Made by a program: the position numbers and the translations under genes. A stretch of DNA of 64,000 nt from Pseudarthrobacter sulfonivorans (GTDB lineage Bacteria > Actinomycetota > Actinomycetes > Actinomycetales > Micrococcaceae), in contig NZ_CP013747.1 of the NCBI RefSeq assembly GCF_001484605.1, forward strand, positions 3,534,001 through 3,598,000, read 5' to 3'. The notes under the pieces were generated by a model. The model worked only from the letters and a program-made list of their open reading frames with translations. It made no database searches and was not told the DNA's origin. How positions within the stretch are numbered: position 1 is the stretch's first letter; each line of letters starts with the position of its first letter. Shown one piece after another: positions 32,055 to 40,469 of this stretch.

Positions 32055-33689
32055 ATGGCTTCGCAGGCAGTTGAGGTCGAAATGAAGTACGACGTCGGCC
32101 AGGACGCCGAGGTGCCTTCGCTCGCGGAGATCCCCGGGGTCACCCGGGTGGGGGAGCCCCACGTGGACACCCTGGAAGCGGTGTACTTCGACACGCAAAC
32201 CCACGCGCTCGCCTCCCGTGACATCACGCTTCGCCGCCGCACCGGCGGAGTCGACGCCGGCTGGCACCTGAAGCTGACCGCGGAGGGCCCCGGATCCGAC
32301 GAGGAGTCTGGCGACGCAGCCGGCGGCTCCGGCTCGGAACCCCGGCGGCGCCGCGAGCTGCACGCCCCGCTGGGCCAGCCCGGCGTCGTTCCTGACAGCC
32401 TGTTGGCGCACGTGCTGGCCTACCTCCGCGGCGAGGATGCAGCCCCGGTGGTCCGGCTGAAAACCCAGCGGACCACCTATGCGTTATATGGCGGGGACGG
32501 TGTCCATCTGGCGGACCTGGCGGATGACCGCGTGAGCGCAGAGCTGCTCGGCGCTGCGGGCGGCGCGGGCGGCGCGGGTGACGCCGCGGTGGGGGACACG
32601 GCAGCGCCCGAGGGAGAGGCCCGGACGCGGGAGTGGCGTGAATGGGAGCTCGAGCTGGTGCACGGGAGTCCTGAACTGTTCCCGGCCGCTGAGGAAATCC
32701 TGGCGGCCGCCGGGGCGCTCCCGGCCAAGCACGGCTCCAAGCTGGCAAAAGTCCTGGCACTGGCTGCCAGGGAGTCAGGTGCCGCTGCCGGCCCAAAAAG
32801 TCCTGGCAAAAAGGGGCCTGTGTCGGACCTTCTGACCGCCTACCTGGCTGAGCAGATCAGCGAGATCCTGGCGCACGATCCCGGCGTCCGCCTGGAGGAA
32901 CCCGAGGCTGTGCACGACCTGCGGTCGGCCACCCGCCGGGCCCGTTCGGCGCTGCAAGCCTACCGGCGGTTCTACAATGCCCTTGCTGTGCGGCACCTCG
33001 GTACCGAGCTCAAATGGCTTGGCCGCGTGCTGGGCGTGCCGCGGGACGCTGAAGTCATGCTGGACCGCCTGCGCGGGCATATGGCGGAGCTGCCCCCGAT
33101 ACTGGCTTCGGCGGTGAAGGACCGGCTGGAGGATGACCTGGGAGCGAGCCGGGACGCAGCCCACCGGAAACTCCAGATGGCGATGGTTTCCGCGCGCTAT
33201 TTCCAACTCCTGGACGGCCTCGAGGGCTTCCTTGACAACCCGCCGGTCCGCCCGGGCGCCGCAGCCCCGGCCCGCAAGGCGGCGGTCAAGCTGGTGGCCA
33301 AGGCAGCCAAGAGGCTGGAGCGCGCAGCCAGGACAGCCAAGCGAACACGCAGGGGAGCCGAGCACGAGACGGCGCTGCACCAGGTGCGCAAGGACGCCAA
33401 GCGGCTGCGGCACGTGGCGGAATCCGTGGAGCCGGTCCACGGCAAGCACGCCACGAAAATCGCCAAGGCCGCGCGCCGCCAGCAGCAGATCCTCGGCGAT
33501 TTCCACGACAGCGTGGTGGCCCGGGACCTGCTGGCCAAGCTGGCGGCGGCGCCGGACCTGCCCGAGGCCGTCGCGTCGGCCTACGTCACGCTCCATACCC
33601 GGCAGGTGCAGCTCGCGGCCGACGCCGAAGCTGAGTACCGGAAGGAACGCAAGAAGTCCCGCAAGGTCTTCAGGGGGACGGTCATTTAG
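32055..33689 (+). CDS. CYTH and CHAD domain protein
   Basis: This protein (544 residues from the chosen start) joins a CYTH phosphohydrolase-type tunnel domain (about residues 1-235) to a CHAD helical domain (about 260-535). The CYTH opening motif is EVEMKYDV, followed by LRRRTGG and WHLKLTAEG. CHAD has conserved His/Arg helices: VHDLRSATRRARSALQAYRRFYN, LHQVRKDAKRLRHVAE and RRQQQILGDFHDSVVARD. CHAD binds polyphosphate; CYTH enzymes hydrolyse triphosphates. The ATG at 32055 has GGAAGGA nine bases upstream. The linker is Gly/Ala rich. It stands alone; its end is 11 bases from the convergent PucR gene. Confidence 0.88.
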   Translation: MASQAVEVEMKYDVGQDAEVPSLAEIPGVTRVGEPHVDTLEAVYFDTQTHALASRDITLRRRTGGVDAGWHLKLTAEGPGSDEESGDAAGGSGSEPRRRRELHAPLGQPGVVPDSLLAHVLAYLRGEDAAPVVRLKTQRTTYALYGGDGVHLADLADDRVSAELLGAAGGAGGAGDAAVGDTAAPEGEARTREWREWELELVHGSPELFPAAEEILAAAGALPAKHGSKLAKVLALAARESGAAAGPKSPGKKGPVSDLLTAYLAEQISEILAHDPGVRLEEPEAVHDLRSATRRARSALQAYRRFYNALAVRHLGTELKWLGRVLGVPRDAEVMLDRLRGHMAELPPILASAVKDRLEDDLGASRDAAHRKLQMAMVSARYFQLLDGLEGFLDNPPVRPGAAAPARKAAVKLVAKAAKRLERAARTAKRTRRGAEHETALHQVRKDAKRLRHVAESVEPVHGKHATKIAKAARRQQQILGDFHDSVVARDLLAKLAAAPDLPEAVASAYVTLHTRQVQLAADAEAEYRKERKKSRKVFRGTVI

Positions 33690-33699
33690 GGCAGCGGGC

Positions 33700-35136
33700 C
33701 TACCTGGCCTGCCGCGCTCCGAGCCGCGACACGGCGAGCGCCAGCCACAGCTGCACACGGTCCGCCGTGACCGAAGGATCGTAGCCGGTCAGCTCGGTGA
33801 TCTGCGCCAGCCGGTACCTCACGGTGTTCCGGTGCAGTGTCAGGGCTTCGGCGACGGCGGCCACGGAACCGTTGTTGTTCAGGTAGCTTTCCAGGGTGGT
33901 CACGAGTTCCGCGCCGTGGGCGGCGTCGAACGCGCGCAGCGGGTTCAGCGACTCGTGGGCCATGTCGGCCAGGGGAACGTCCTCGCTGGCCAGCAGCAGG
34001 GAGGTCAGGCTCAGGCGTTCCGGTTCGTTCACCGGCAGGCCGTGGCTGGCCGCATCGCGGGCCTCGAAGTAGCTCCAGCGCAGGCCGTTCGGCTTGGTGT
34101 ACGCGCCGCCGATCCCGATCGTCGCGTGGATCCCGGCCTCAGCCAGGTGGTCGCTGAGGCGCCTGGCCAGCGCAGGTGCCGCGCCGCCGTCGTCGTTAAT
34201 TACCACCACCAGGTCCTTCCCGACGACGGCGGCCACCGCCTTCTCCAGCGGCTGCGGCACCGAGGTGCTCACCAGGGCCTTGTGATGGGCGGCGGACACC
34301 GCCAGCAGCACCACGTTTTTGCGTGTGCTGTTCAGGCCCACACCGGCGAGCCGGCGTTGGGCCTCGCTGGTCTCCAGGGCCCCGTGGATAACGTCCTCCA
34401 GCACTTGGCCGCACAGGGCGCGCTGGGCCTGGCGCTGCTTGACCATGTTGTTCAGCTCCACGCTGATCAGGTTCTGGGCGTAGCCGATGATGCCCGAATC
34501 CTCGAACGGCTGGCGGACCCACAGCGTGCAGGCATCGCGGCGGCCGGTGGGGATGGGGTAGGACGCCCACGTGTCCGCGGAGGGGAGTTCGGCGCCGCTG
34601 TTGTACAGGTGGGCGGTGAACTGGGTGAGGGCAATCTCAGTCCGCAGCATCCCGCCCAGATGCTTCAGGAGCTGGGTGAGGCCACCGCCGGTGAGGAGGG
34701 CGCGGGCCAGGATCTGGTGGCCCGCGATCAGGCGCTCCAGCTTGGCGACATGATCAGCGGCCTGCGCTTCCGCCACCAGCTTGCCGATGGCAATGAACGG
34801 AGTCTCGTAAGGCACTTGGACGATCGGCAGCCCCCAGCGGTTGGCCTCGGCAATCAGGGCCGGCGGGACGGCGTCGTGCGTCAGACCTGTCCCGAAACCA
34901 ATGCCCACGGCTCCGGCGCGCTGGACCTGCCGGACGAAGCGCCGCTGCTCGGGCGCGGACCGCAGGCGCATGCCGGTGGTGAGCACCAGTTCGCCGCCGC
35001 TGAGGAAACGCTGCGGGTCCTCCAGTTCCGTGACGGCAACCCAGTTGATGTCCTCGTGCCAGGTGGTCTCGGCAAGGCCTGCATTGGACAGGTGGAGGGA
35101 GTGCACGCCGAGCAGGGTGGCGAGGGAAATGGCCAT
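33700..35136 (-). CDS. PucR-family transcriptional regulator
   Basis: This 478-residue activator-type protein starts with a PucR sensory domain (about residues 8-125, LSGGELVLTTGMRLR). A GGDEF-like middle region follows. The protein ends with the HTH_30 DNA-binding domain (VAAVAEALTLHRNTVRYRLAQITELTGYDP, about residues 425-455). Proteins of this type often control amine, purine or amino-acid catabolism. It diverges from the aminobutyraldehyde dehydrogenase/gabT pair, separated by about 150 bases holding TTCCCC-N2-GGGGAA at 35204-35217, so it probably activates GABA or putrescine use. Confidence 0.88.
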   Translation of the reverse strand: MAISLATLLGVHSLHLSNAGLAETTWHEDINWVAVTELEDPQRFLSGGELVLTTGMRLRSAPEQRRFVRQVQRAGAVGIGFGTGLTHDAVPPALIAEANRWGLPIVQVPYETPFIAIGKLVAEAQAADHVAKLERLIAGHQILARALLTGGGLTQLLKHLGGMLRTEIALTQFTAHLYNSGAELPSADTWASYPIPTGRRDACTLWVRQPFEDSGIIGYAQNLISVELNNMVKQRQAQRALCGQVLEDVIHGALETSEAQRRLAGVGLNSTRKNVVLLAVSAAHHKALVSTSVPQPLEKAVAAVVGKDLVVVINDDGGAAPALARRLSDHLAEAGIHATIGIGGAYTKPNGLRWSYFEARDAASHGLPVNEPERLSLTSLLLASEDVPLADMAHESLNPLRAFDAAHGAELVTTLESYLNNNGSVAAVAEALTLHRNTVRYRLAQITELTGYDPSVTADRVQLWLALAVSRLGARQAR

Positions 35137-35203
35137 GGCTCAAGGATAGACGGACGCTGGTCAACCGCACTAAACATTGCGGCCAAGGGTGTGCAGGTGG
35201 CTA

Positions 35204-35217
35204 TTCCCCGGGGGGAA
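35204..35217. promoter_or_regulatory. Palindrome TTCCCC-N2-GGGGAA upstream of the GABA genes
   Basis: A perfect inverted repeat lies midway between the divergent pucR-type gene and the dehydrogenase. It is a candidate operator for the PucR protein, by position only. Confidence 0.42.
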
Positions 35218-35294
35218 GGTGCTGGCATAGGCTCAAGGCAGTCGCAACCATCCGCTTCGCAGCTGATGTTCCCTTATGAAAGAGGTTGTACACC

Positions 35295-36725
35295 GTGGTC
35301 CAAACCTTGCAGAACTTCATCAATGGTGAGTTCGTTACGCCCGCGGGCACCGACCTGCTGGACATCGTTAACCCCACCAACGGCGAGGTAGTGGCGCAGT
35401 CTCCCGTGTCCATCCAGGCCGACGTCGACGCTGCCATGACCGCGGCCAAGGACGCCTTCAAGACCTGGAAGCACGTCACCCCCGGGCAGCGCCAGCTGAT
35501 GCTGCTCAAGCTCGCGGACGCCGTTGAAGCCAACAGCGACGAACTTGTCGAGGCCCAGCACCGCAACACCGGGCAGGTCCGCTCCCTGATTGCCTCCGAG
35601 GAAATTGCCGCCGGCGCCGACCAGCTCCGCTTCTTCGCCGGTGCCGCGCGCATCCTGGAAGGAAAGTCAGCAGGCGAGTACTTCGAAGGCCACACTTCCT
35701 ACGTGCGCCGCGAACCCATCGGTGTCGTGGCCCAGGTTGCACCCTGGAACTACCCGTTCCTGATGGCCATCTGGAAGATCGGCCCTGCTCTCGCGGCCGG
35801 CAACACCGTGGTCCTCAAGCCTTCCGACACCACCCCGGAATCCACCCTGGTGCTGGCCCGCCTGGCCGGCGACATCCTGCCCGCCGGCGTGCTGAACGTG
35901 GTGCTGGGTACCGGCGCAACCGGCGCCATGATGGTGGAGCACCGGGTCCCCGGCCTGGTCTCCATCACGGGTTCCGTCCGGGCCGGCATCGCCGTGGCCT
36001 CCGGAGCTGCGAAGGGCCTCAAGCGCGCCCACCTGGAGCTGGGCGGCAAGGCCCCGGCCATTGTGTTCAAGGACGCCGACATCAAGAAGAGCGCCGCGGC
36101 CATCGCCGAGTTCGCCTTCTTCAACGCCGGCCAGGACTGCACCGCCATCACCCGCGTGCTGGTGGAGGACTCGGTCCACGACGACGTCGTGGCAGCCATG
36201 GTGGAACACACCAAGACCCTGCACACCGGCTCGCAGAACGACGAAGACAACTACTTCGGCCCGCTGAACAACGTGAACCACTTCAACGCCGTCACCTCCG
36301 TGGTGGAGCACCTGCCGGAAAACTGCAAGGTTGTCACGGGCGGGCACCGCGCAGGGGATAAGGGCTTCTTCTTCGAACCCACCATCGTCACGGGCGCCAA
36401 GCAGACGGACGACATCGTCCAGCAGGAAACCTTCGGCCCGGTCATCACGGTGCAGAAGTTCTCCTCCGAGGCGGAGGCACTCGAGCTGGCGAACGACGTC
36501 GAATACGCCCTCGCCTCCAGCGTCTGGACGTCCGACCACGGCACGGCGATGCGGATGAGCCGCGACCTGGACTTCGGCGCGGTGTGGATCAACACGCACA
36601 TCCTCCTGACGGCCGAAATGCCGCACGGCGGCTTCAAGCAGTCCGGCTACGGCAAGGACCTCTCCATGTACGGCGTTGAGGACTACACGCGCATCAAGCA
36701 CGTCATGAGCGCACTCGACGCCTAG
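35295..36725 (+). CDS. Gamma-aminobutyraldehyde dehydrogenase-like aldehyde dehydrogenase
   Basis: This 476-residue NAD-dependent enzyme would oxidise 4-aminobutanal (or a related aldehyde) to GABA. The catalytic Cys is C282 in NAGQDCTAITR; the general base Glu is in HLELGGKAPAIVF. APWNYPFLMAIWKIGPALAAGNTVVLKPSDTTP is the cofactor region. The length and C-terminal GGFKQSGYGKDLSMYGVEDYTRIKHV agree with the PatD group. The GTG at 35295 (AGAGG nine bases upstream) was preferred to a TTG nine bases earlier. The product is the substrate of GabT encoded next. Betaine-aldehyde or succinate-semialdehyde specificity cannot be excluded. Confidence 0.83.
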   Translation: MVQTLQNFINGEFVTPAGTDLLDIVNPTNGEVVAQSPVSIQADVDAAMTAAKDAFKTWKHVTPGQRQLMLLKLADAVEANSDELVEAQHRNTGQVRSLIASEEIAAGADQLRFFAGAARILEGKSAGEYFEGHTSYVRREPIGVVAQVAPWNYPFLMAIWKIGPALAAGNTVVLKPSDTTPESTLVLARLAGDILPAGVLNVVLGTGATGAMMVEHRVPGLVSITGSVRAGIAVASGAAKGLKRAHLELGGKAPAIVFKDADIKKSAAAIAEFAFFNAGQDCTAITRVLVEDSVHDDVVAAMVEHTKTLHTGSQNDEDNYFGPLNNVNHFNAVTSVVEHLPENCKVVTGGHRAGDKGFFFEPTIVTGAKQTDDIVQQETFGPVITVQKFSSEAEALELANDVEYALASSVWTSDHGTAMRMSRDLDFGAVWINTHILLTAEMPHGGFKQSGYGKDLSMYGVEDYTRIKHVMSALDA

Positions 36726-36726
36726 T

Positions 36727-36816
36727 CCCCACCGGCGGCCTAACCTCGCTCCGCTTCGGCCAGGGAACCCTCCCCACCGGCACCCTAACCTCGCTCCGCT
36801 TCGGCCAGGGAACCCT
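36727..36816. repeat. Tandem 45-bp direct repeat
   Basis: Two adjacent 45-base units (36727-36771 and 36772-36816) differ at only two positions (GGCGGCC against GGCACCC). Each begins CCCCACCGGC and contains TCGCTCCGCTTCGG and CAGGGAACCCT. They fill most of the space between the dehydrogenase and gabT. No function is evident. Confidence 0.85.
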
Positions 36817-36851
36817 GCCGGCGTGGGCCCACGCAGAAAGAAGACCCCCCA

Positions 36852-38222
36852 ATGAGCACCACAGCAAGTGAAATCACCTTCCGCCTGGAACAGAAGCGCC
36901 GTGTCCAGGCCGACTTCCCGGGCCCCAAGTCCATCGCCCTGACCGAGCGCCGCAAGGCAGTGGTCGCCGCGGGTGTCGCCTCCGCCGTTCCGGTCTACGT
37001 TGCGGACGCCGACGGCGGCATCATCCACGACGTCGACGGCAACTCCTTCATTGACCTCGGCTCGGGCATCGCGGTGACCAGCGTCGGCGCGTCCGATCCC
37101 GCCGTCGTCGGGGCCGTGAAGGAAGCCGTGGAGCACTTCACCCACACCTGTTTTATGGTCACCCCGTACGAAAGCTACGTGGCCCTCGCCGAGCAGCTCA
37201 ACCGCCTGACCCCGGGCGACCACGAGAAGCGGACGGTGCTGTTCAACTCCGGCGCCGAGGCTGTGGAGAACGCCGTCAAGGTGGCCCGTCTCGCCACCGG
37301 GCGTGACGCCGTCGTCGCCTTTGACCACGCCTACCACGGCCGCACCAACCTGACCATGGCGCTGACCGCGAAGGCCATGCCGTACAAGACCAACTTCGGC
37401 CCGTTCGCGCCGGAGGTCTACCGCATGCCCATGAGCTACCCGTTCCGCGAGGAGAACCCTTCGATCACCGGTGCCGAGGCCGCCAAGCGCGCCATCACCA
37501 TGATCGAGAAGCAGATCGGCGGCGACCAGGTTGCCGCGATCATCATCGAACCCATCCAGGGCGAGGGTGGCTTCATTGTCCCCGCCGAGGGCTTCCTCCC
37601 CGCGCTGGCCGCCTGGGCCAAGACGAACGGCGTCGTGTTCATCGCCGACGAAGTCCAGTCCGGCTTCTGCCGCACCGGCGAATGGTTCGCGGTCAACCAC
37701 GAGGACGTTGTCCCGGACATCATCACCATGGCCAAGGGCATCGCGGGCGGCATGCCGCTGTCCGCGATCACCGGCCGTGCTGACCTGCTCGACGCCGTCC
37801 ACCCGGGCGGACTGGGCGGCACCTACGGCGGCAACCCGGTGGCGTGCGCCGCTGCGCTTGCCGCGATCGGGTCCATGGAGGAGTACAACCTCGCCGGACG
37901 TGCACGCCACATTGAATCGCTCGCCACGGGACGCCTGCAGGAACTGCAGGCCGAACTGGCCGGCGCCGGGAAGTCCGTGATCGGCGACATCCGCGGCCGC
38001 GGCGCGATGCTGGCCGTGGAACTGGTCCAGGCCGGCTCCAAGGAACCCAACCCCGAGCTGACCAAGGCCGTGGCCGCTGCCTGCCTCAAGGAGGGTGTCA
38101 TCATCCTCACCTGCGGCACCTACGGCAACGTCATCCGCCTGCTGCCCCCGCTGGTCATTACCGACGACCTGCTGAACGACGGCCTCGACGTCCTGGCCGC
38201 GGCCATCAAGGCCAACGCCTAA
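36852..38222 (+). CDS. gabT: 4-aminobutyrate--2-oxoglutarate transaminase
   Basis: This 456-residue class III aminotransferase converts GABA to succinate semialdehyde with PLP. The Schiff-base Lys is K295 in MAKGIAGGMPLSA. The Asp that holds the pyridine nitrogen is in FIADEVQSGFCRTG, and the cofactor phosphate loop is FNSGAEAVENAVK. The C-terminal CGTYGNVIRLLPPLVITDD is typical of GabT. It lies 126 bases after the aldehyde dehydrogenase, separated by a tandem repeat, in the same direction. The pair forms a putrescine-to-succinate-semialdehyde route under the divergent PucR regulator. The next enzyme, succinate-semialdehyde dehydrogenase, is not nearby. Confidence 0.92.
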   Translation: MSTTASEITFRLEQKRRVQADFPGPKSIALTERRKAVVAAGVASAVPVYVADADGGIIHDVDGNSFIDLGSGIAVTSVGASDPAVVGAVKEAVEHFTHTCFMVTPYESYVALAEQLNRLTPGDHEKRTVLFNSGAEAVENAVKVARLATGRDAVVAFDHAYHGRTNLTMALTAKAMPYKTNFGPFAPEVYRMPMSYPFREENPSITGAEAAKRAITMIEKQIGGDQVAAIIIEPIQGEGGFIVPAEGFLPALAAWAKTNGVVFIADEVQSGFCRTGEWFAVNHEDVVPDIITMAKGIAGGMPLSAITGRADLLDAVHPGGLGGTYGGNPVACAAALAAIGSMEEYNLAGRARHIESLATGRLQELQAELAGAGKSVIGDIRGRGAMLAVELVQAGSKEPNPELTKAVAAACLKEGVIILTCGTYGNVIRLLPPLVITDDLLNDGLDVLAAAIKANA

Positions 38223-38258
38223 GAACCGTCCGCATAGAGTTAGCGTCCCCTCGCAACG

Positions 38259-38322
38259 GCGCGAACGAACACTTGAGGCCCTGGAAACTTGCGTTTCCAG
38301 GGCCTCAAGTGTTCGTTCGCGC
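38259..38322. terminator. Perfect 30-bp hairpin, family B copy 1
   Basis: The arms 38259-38288 and 38293-38322 are perfectly complementary over 30 bp around TTGC. The outer part reads GCGCGAACGAACACTTGAGG. The copies at 55180 and 59912 have G in place of the A of GAAC, with the matching change on the other arm. It lies between convergent gabT and rarD and can serve both. Confidence 0.82.
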
Positions 38323-38333
38323 TGGGGGTGGGG

Positions 38334-38352
38334 CTTAAGTGTCCTTTCGCGC
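38334..38352. repeat. Degenerate half copy of the family B hairpin arm
   Basis: CTTAAGTGTCCTTTCGCGC matches the right arm of family B hairpins at 17 of 19 positions. It follows the complete hairpin by 11 bases and has no partner arm. Its GTCC agrees with the 55180 and 59912 copies rather than with the GTTC of its neighbour. Confidence 0.6.
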
Positions 38353-38357
38353 CGGTC

Positions 38358-39344
38358 CTACGAGGAGCGTGCGAGTTTCCTGGCCCTTGAGTTCTTGCCT
38401 GCCATCCGCAGCATATCGACAGTCAGCACCAGCAGGGCCAGCCACACCACACCGAAGCCGATCCAGCGGCTGGCGGTCATGGCTTCCTGGAACACCACCA
38501 AGGCCACGATGAACTGGAGGAGCGGGGCAACGTACTGCAGCAGCCCGATGGTGGTCATGGGCAGCCGGCGGGCCGAGGCGCCGAAGAACAGCAGCGGCAC
38601 CGCGGTGACCACGCCGGAGGCCACGAGGAGCCAGAAGTGTCCGGGGCCCTGGCTGGCCAGGGTGGCCGAGCCGCTGACGCCGAGGAACACCATGGTGGCC
38701 GCCGCGATCGGTGCCAGGACGATGGTCTCCACGCTGAGGCTGGTCACCGCGTCCACCTTCGGCCCAACGCGCTTCTTCACGAACCCGTACAGCCCGAAGC
38801 TGAAGGCCAGGGTCAGGGCGATCCACGGCAGTTTGCCGTAGCTCACCGTGAGCACGCCCACCGCTACAAAACCGATTCCGACGGCGGCCCACTGGAGGGG
38901 ACGCAGCTTCTCCTTGAGGACGAACACACCCAGGAGGACCGAGACCAAGGGGTTGATGAAGTAGCCCAGCGAGGCTTCGACGGCCTGGCCGGTGGTCACG
39001 CCGTAGGTATAGGTCAGCCAGTTCACCGCAATGAGGGCCGCGGCGATGGCGAGGGTGCCGAACACCGAACGGTCGCGGAACGCTGCGGCCAGCGCACGCC
39101 AGGATCGGGTGACCGTGATCAGGAGGACGCAGAAAATCAGGGACCACACCACGCGGTTGGCCACGATCTCCACCGCACCGGCGGGCATCAGCGCGAAGAA
39201 GTACAGCGGGAGCAGCCCCCACAACCCGTACGCGCCGAAACCGAACAGGACTCCCGCCGTCGTCTCCTTGTCCACAGCCTTGGGACCAGCTGGCGCGGTC
39301 ACAGCGGTTTTGGGTAAGGAGGTGGTTTCAGGGGGAGTAGGCAC
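38358..39344 (-). CDS. rarD: EamA-family transporter, RarD type
   Basis: This 328-residue drug/metabolite transporter has ten hydrophobic segments in two EamA repeats. The early motif GVLFGFGAYGLWGLLPLYFFALMPAGAVEIVANRVVWSLIF is characteristic of RarD (chloramphenicol-sensitivity protein family). The motif LGYFINPLVSVLLGVFVLKEKL closes the first repeat and LLQFIVALVVFQEAMTASRWIGF the second. The substrate is unknown. It is convergent with gabT and divergent from topoisomerase IB. Confidence 0.9.
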   Translation of the reverse strand: MPTPPETTSLPKTAVTAPAGPKAVDKETTAGVLFGFGAYGLWGLLPLYFFALMPAGAVEIVANRVVWSLIFCVLLITVTRSWRALAAAFRDRSVFGTLAIAAALIAVNWLTYTYGVTTGQAVEASLGYFINPLVSVLLGVFVLKEKLRPLQWAAVGIGFVAVGVLTVSYGKLPWIALTLAFSFGLYGFVKKRVGPKVDAVTSLSVETIVLAPIAAATMVFLGVSGSATLASQGPGHFWLLVASGVVTAVPLLFFGASARRLPMTTIGLLQYVAPLLQFIVALVVFQEAMTASRWIGFGVVWLALLVLTVDMLRMAGKNSRARKLARSS

Positions 39345-39437
39345 CTAACCATTAACACCAGTTGATGGACGCGTATTCCAGTCAAGAGTCAGTACGCTGT
39401 CCTTCATGGAACCGATGACCCCGCAGGTTGCCGTCCC

Positions 39438-40436
39438 GTGAGGCTCCGCCGCAGCAACGCGAATGGCCGCGGCTACCGTCGCGTGCCCGCCGGCACGGGC
39501 TTCAGCTACCGGGACCTGGACGGCTCCACGCTGCCGCCGGGGCCGGTCCGGGACCGGCTGGAAAGCATCGGCATCCCGCCGGCCTGGACGGAGGTGTGGA
39601 TTGCGCCGTTCGACAACGGGCACATCCAGGCGACAGGCCTCGATGCGGTGGGCCGGCGGCAGTACATCTACCACCCCGCCTGGCGCGAACGGAAAGACCG
39701 CGTGAAGTTCGACCGCGTCCTGCAGCTGGCGGAGTCGCTGCCCACCGCCCGCCGGCTGGTCACCCTGGACCTGCGCAGCGACGGTCCAAGCCGCGAACGC
39801 GTCCTGGCGGCGGCCTTCCGGATGCTGGACAGCGGGTCCCTGCGGGTGGGATCCGAGCGGTACACCAACGAGAACGGCAGCCGCGGCCTGGCCACGCTCC
39901 TGTGTGGGCACGTCCACGTCCGCAAGGAGTGCCTGGAGCTGAAGTTTCCGGCCAAGAGCGGCAAGGACTGGGAGTCGGAAATTTACGACGCCGACCTGGC
40001 CGCCCTGGTGCGGACGCTTAAGCGCCGCGGTGGAAATGCCAGGCTCCTGGCGTTCAAGGAGGGCCGGACCTGGCGGCCGGTCACCAGCGCGGACATCAAT
40101 GCCTACGTCAAGGAGCGGACGGGCCTGGACTTCACCGCCAAGGACTTCCGCACGCTGCACGGGACGGTGGCCGCCGCCGTCAGCCTGGCGCGCAGCGGCC
40201 CGCAACCGACCGTTGCCGCGCGGAAGGGCGCCATCGGCGTGGCCATGCTGGAGGCTGCTGCGGTGCTGGGGAACACGCCGTCGATCGCCCGGAAAAGCTA
40301 TGTTGATCCCCGGCTGCTGGACCACTTTGCCGCGGGGGAGACCATCGACCCCAAACGCCTGGACTCCGCGGAAGCCGAGCTGAGGGCCCTGCTGTACCGG
40401 GAAGGCGACGTGGTGCCGCTGCGCCAGGGCGGCTGA
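39438..40436 (+). CDS. DNA topoisomerase IB
   Basis: This 332-residue poxvirus/eukaryote-type topoisomerase relaxes supercoils by a 3'-phosphotyrosine intermediate. The nucleophile is Y288 in ARKSYVDPRLLDHF. The Arg/Lys/His set lies in DLRSDGPSRERVLAAA, LCGHVHVRKE, LKFPAKSGK and KDFRTLHGTVAAA. An N-terminal domain with GFSYRDLDGSTL and PPAWTEVWIAPFDNGHIQATGLDAVGRRQYIYH is typical. It starts at GTG overlapping the stop of an 11-codon reading frame (39406). Such enzymes are common in actinobacteria and probably accessory to gyrase and topoisomerase IA. Confidence 0.9.
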   Translation: MRLRRSNANGRGYRRVPAGTGFSYRDLDGSTLPPGPVRDRLESIGIPPAWTEVWIAPFDNGHIQATGLDAVGRRQYIYHPAWRERKDRVKFDRVLQLAESLPTARRLVTLDLRSDGPSRERVLAAAFRMLDSGSLRVGSERYTNENGSRGLATLLCGHVHVRKECLELKFPAKSGKDWESEIYDADLAALVRTLKRRGGNARLLAFKEGRTWRPVTSADINAYVKERTGLDFTAKDFRTLHGTVAAAVSLARSGPQPTVAARKGAIGVAMLEAAAVLGNTPSIARKSYVDPRLLDHFAAGETIDPKRLDSAEAELRALLYREGDVVPLRQGG

Positions 40437-40469
40437 GGCCCGTCGTTGCTGCCGGTTGTTGCCGCCTGC

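Noticed and set aside
33133..35391. A 752-codon open frame on the plus strand
   Set aside because: It runs through the end of the CYTH-CHAD gene and antisense to the PucR gene. Both of these have convincing domains; the long frame has none.
35667..37910. A 747-codon open frame on the minus strand
   Set aside because: It is antisense to the aminobutyraldehyde dehydrogenase and gabT and has typical shadow composition; the plus-strand genes carry catalytic residues.
39406..39441. An 11-codon reading frame (MEPMTPQVAVP) overlapping the topoisomerase start
   Set aside because: It could be a leader peptide coupling translation, but it has no distinctive content and no ribosome binding site; recorded only as context.
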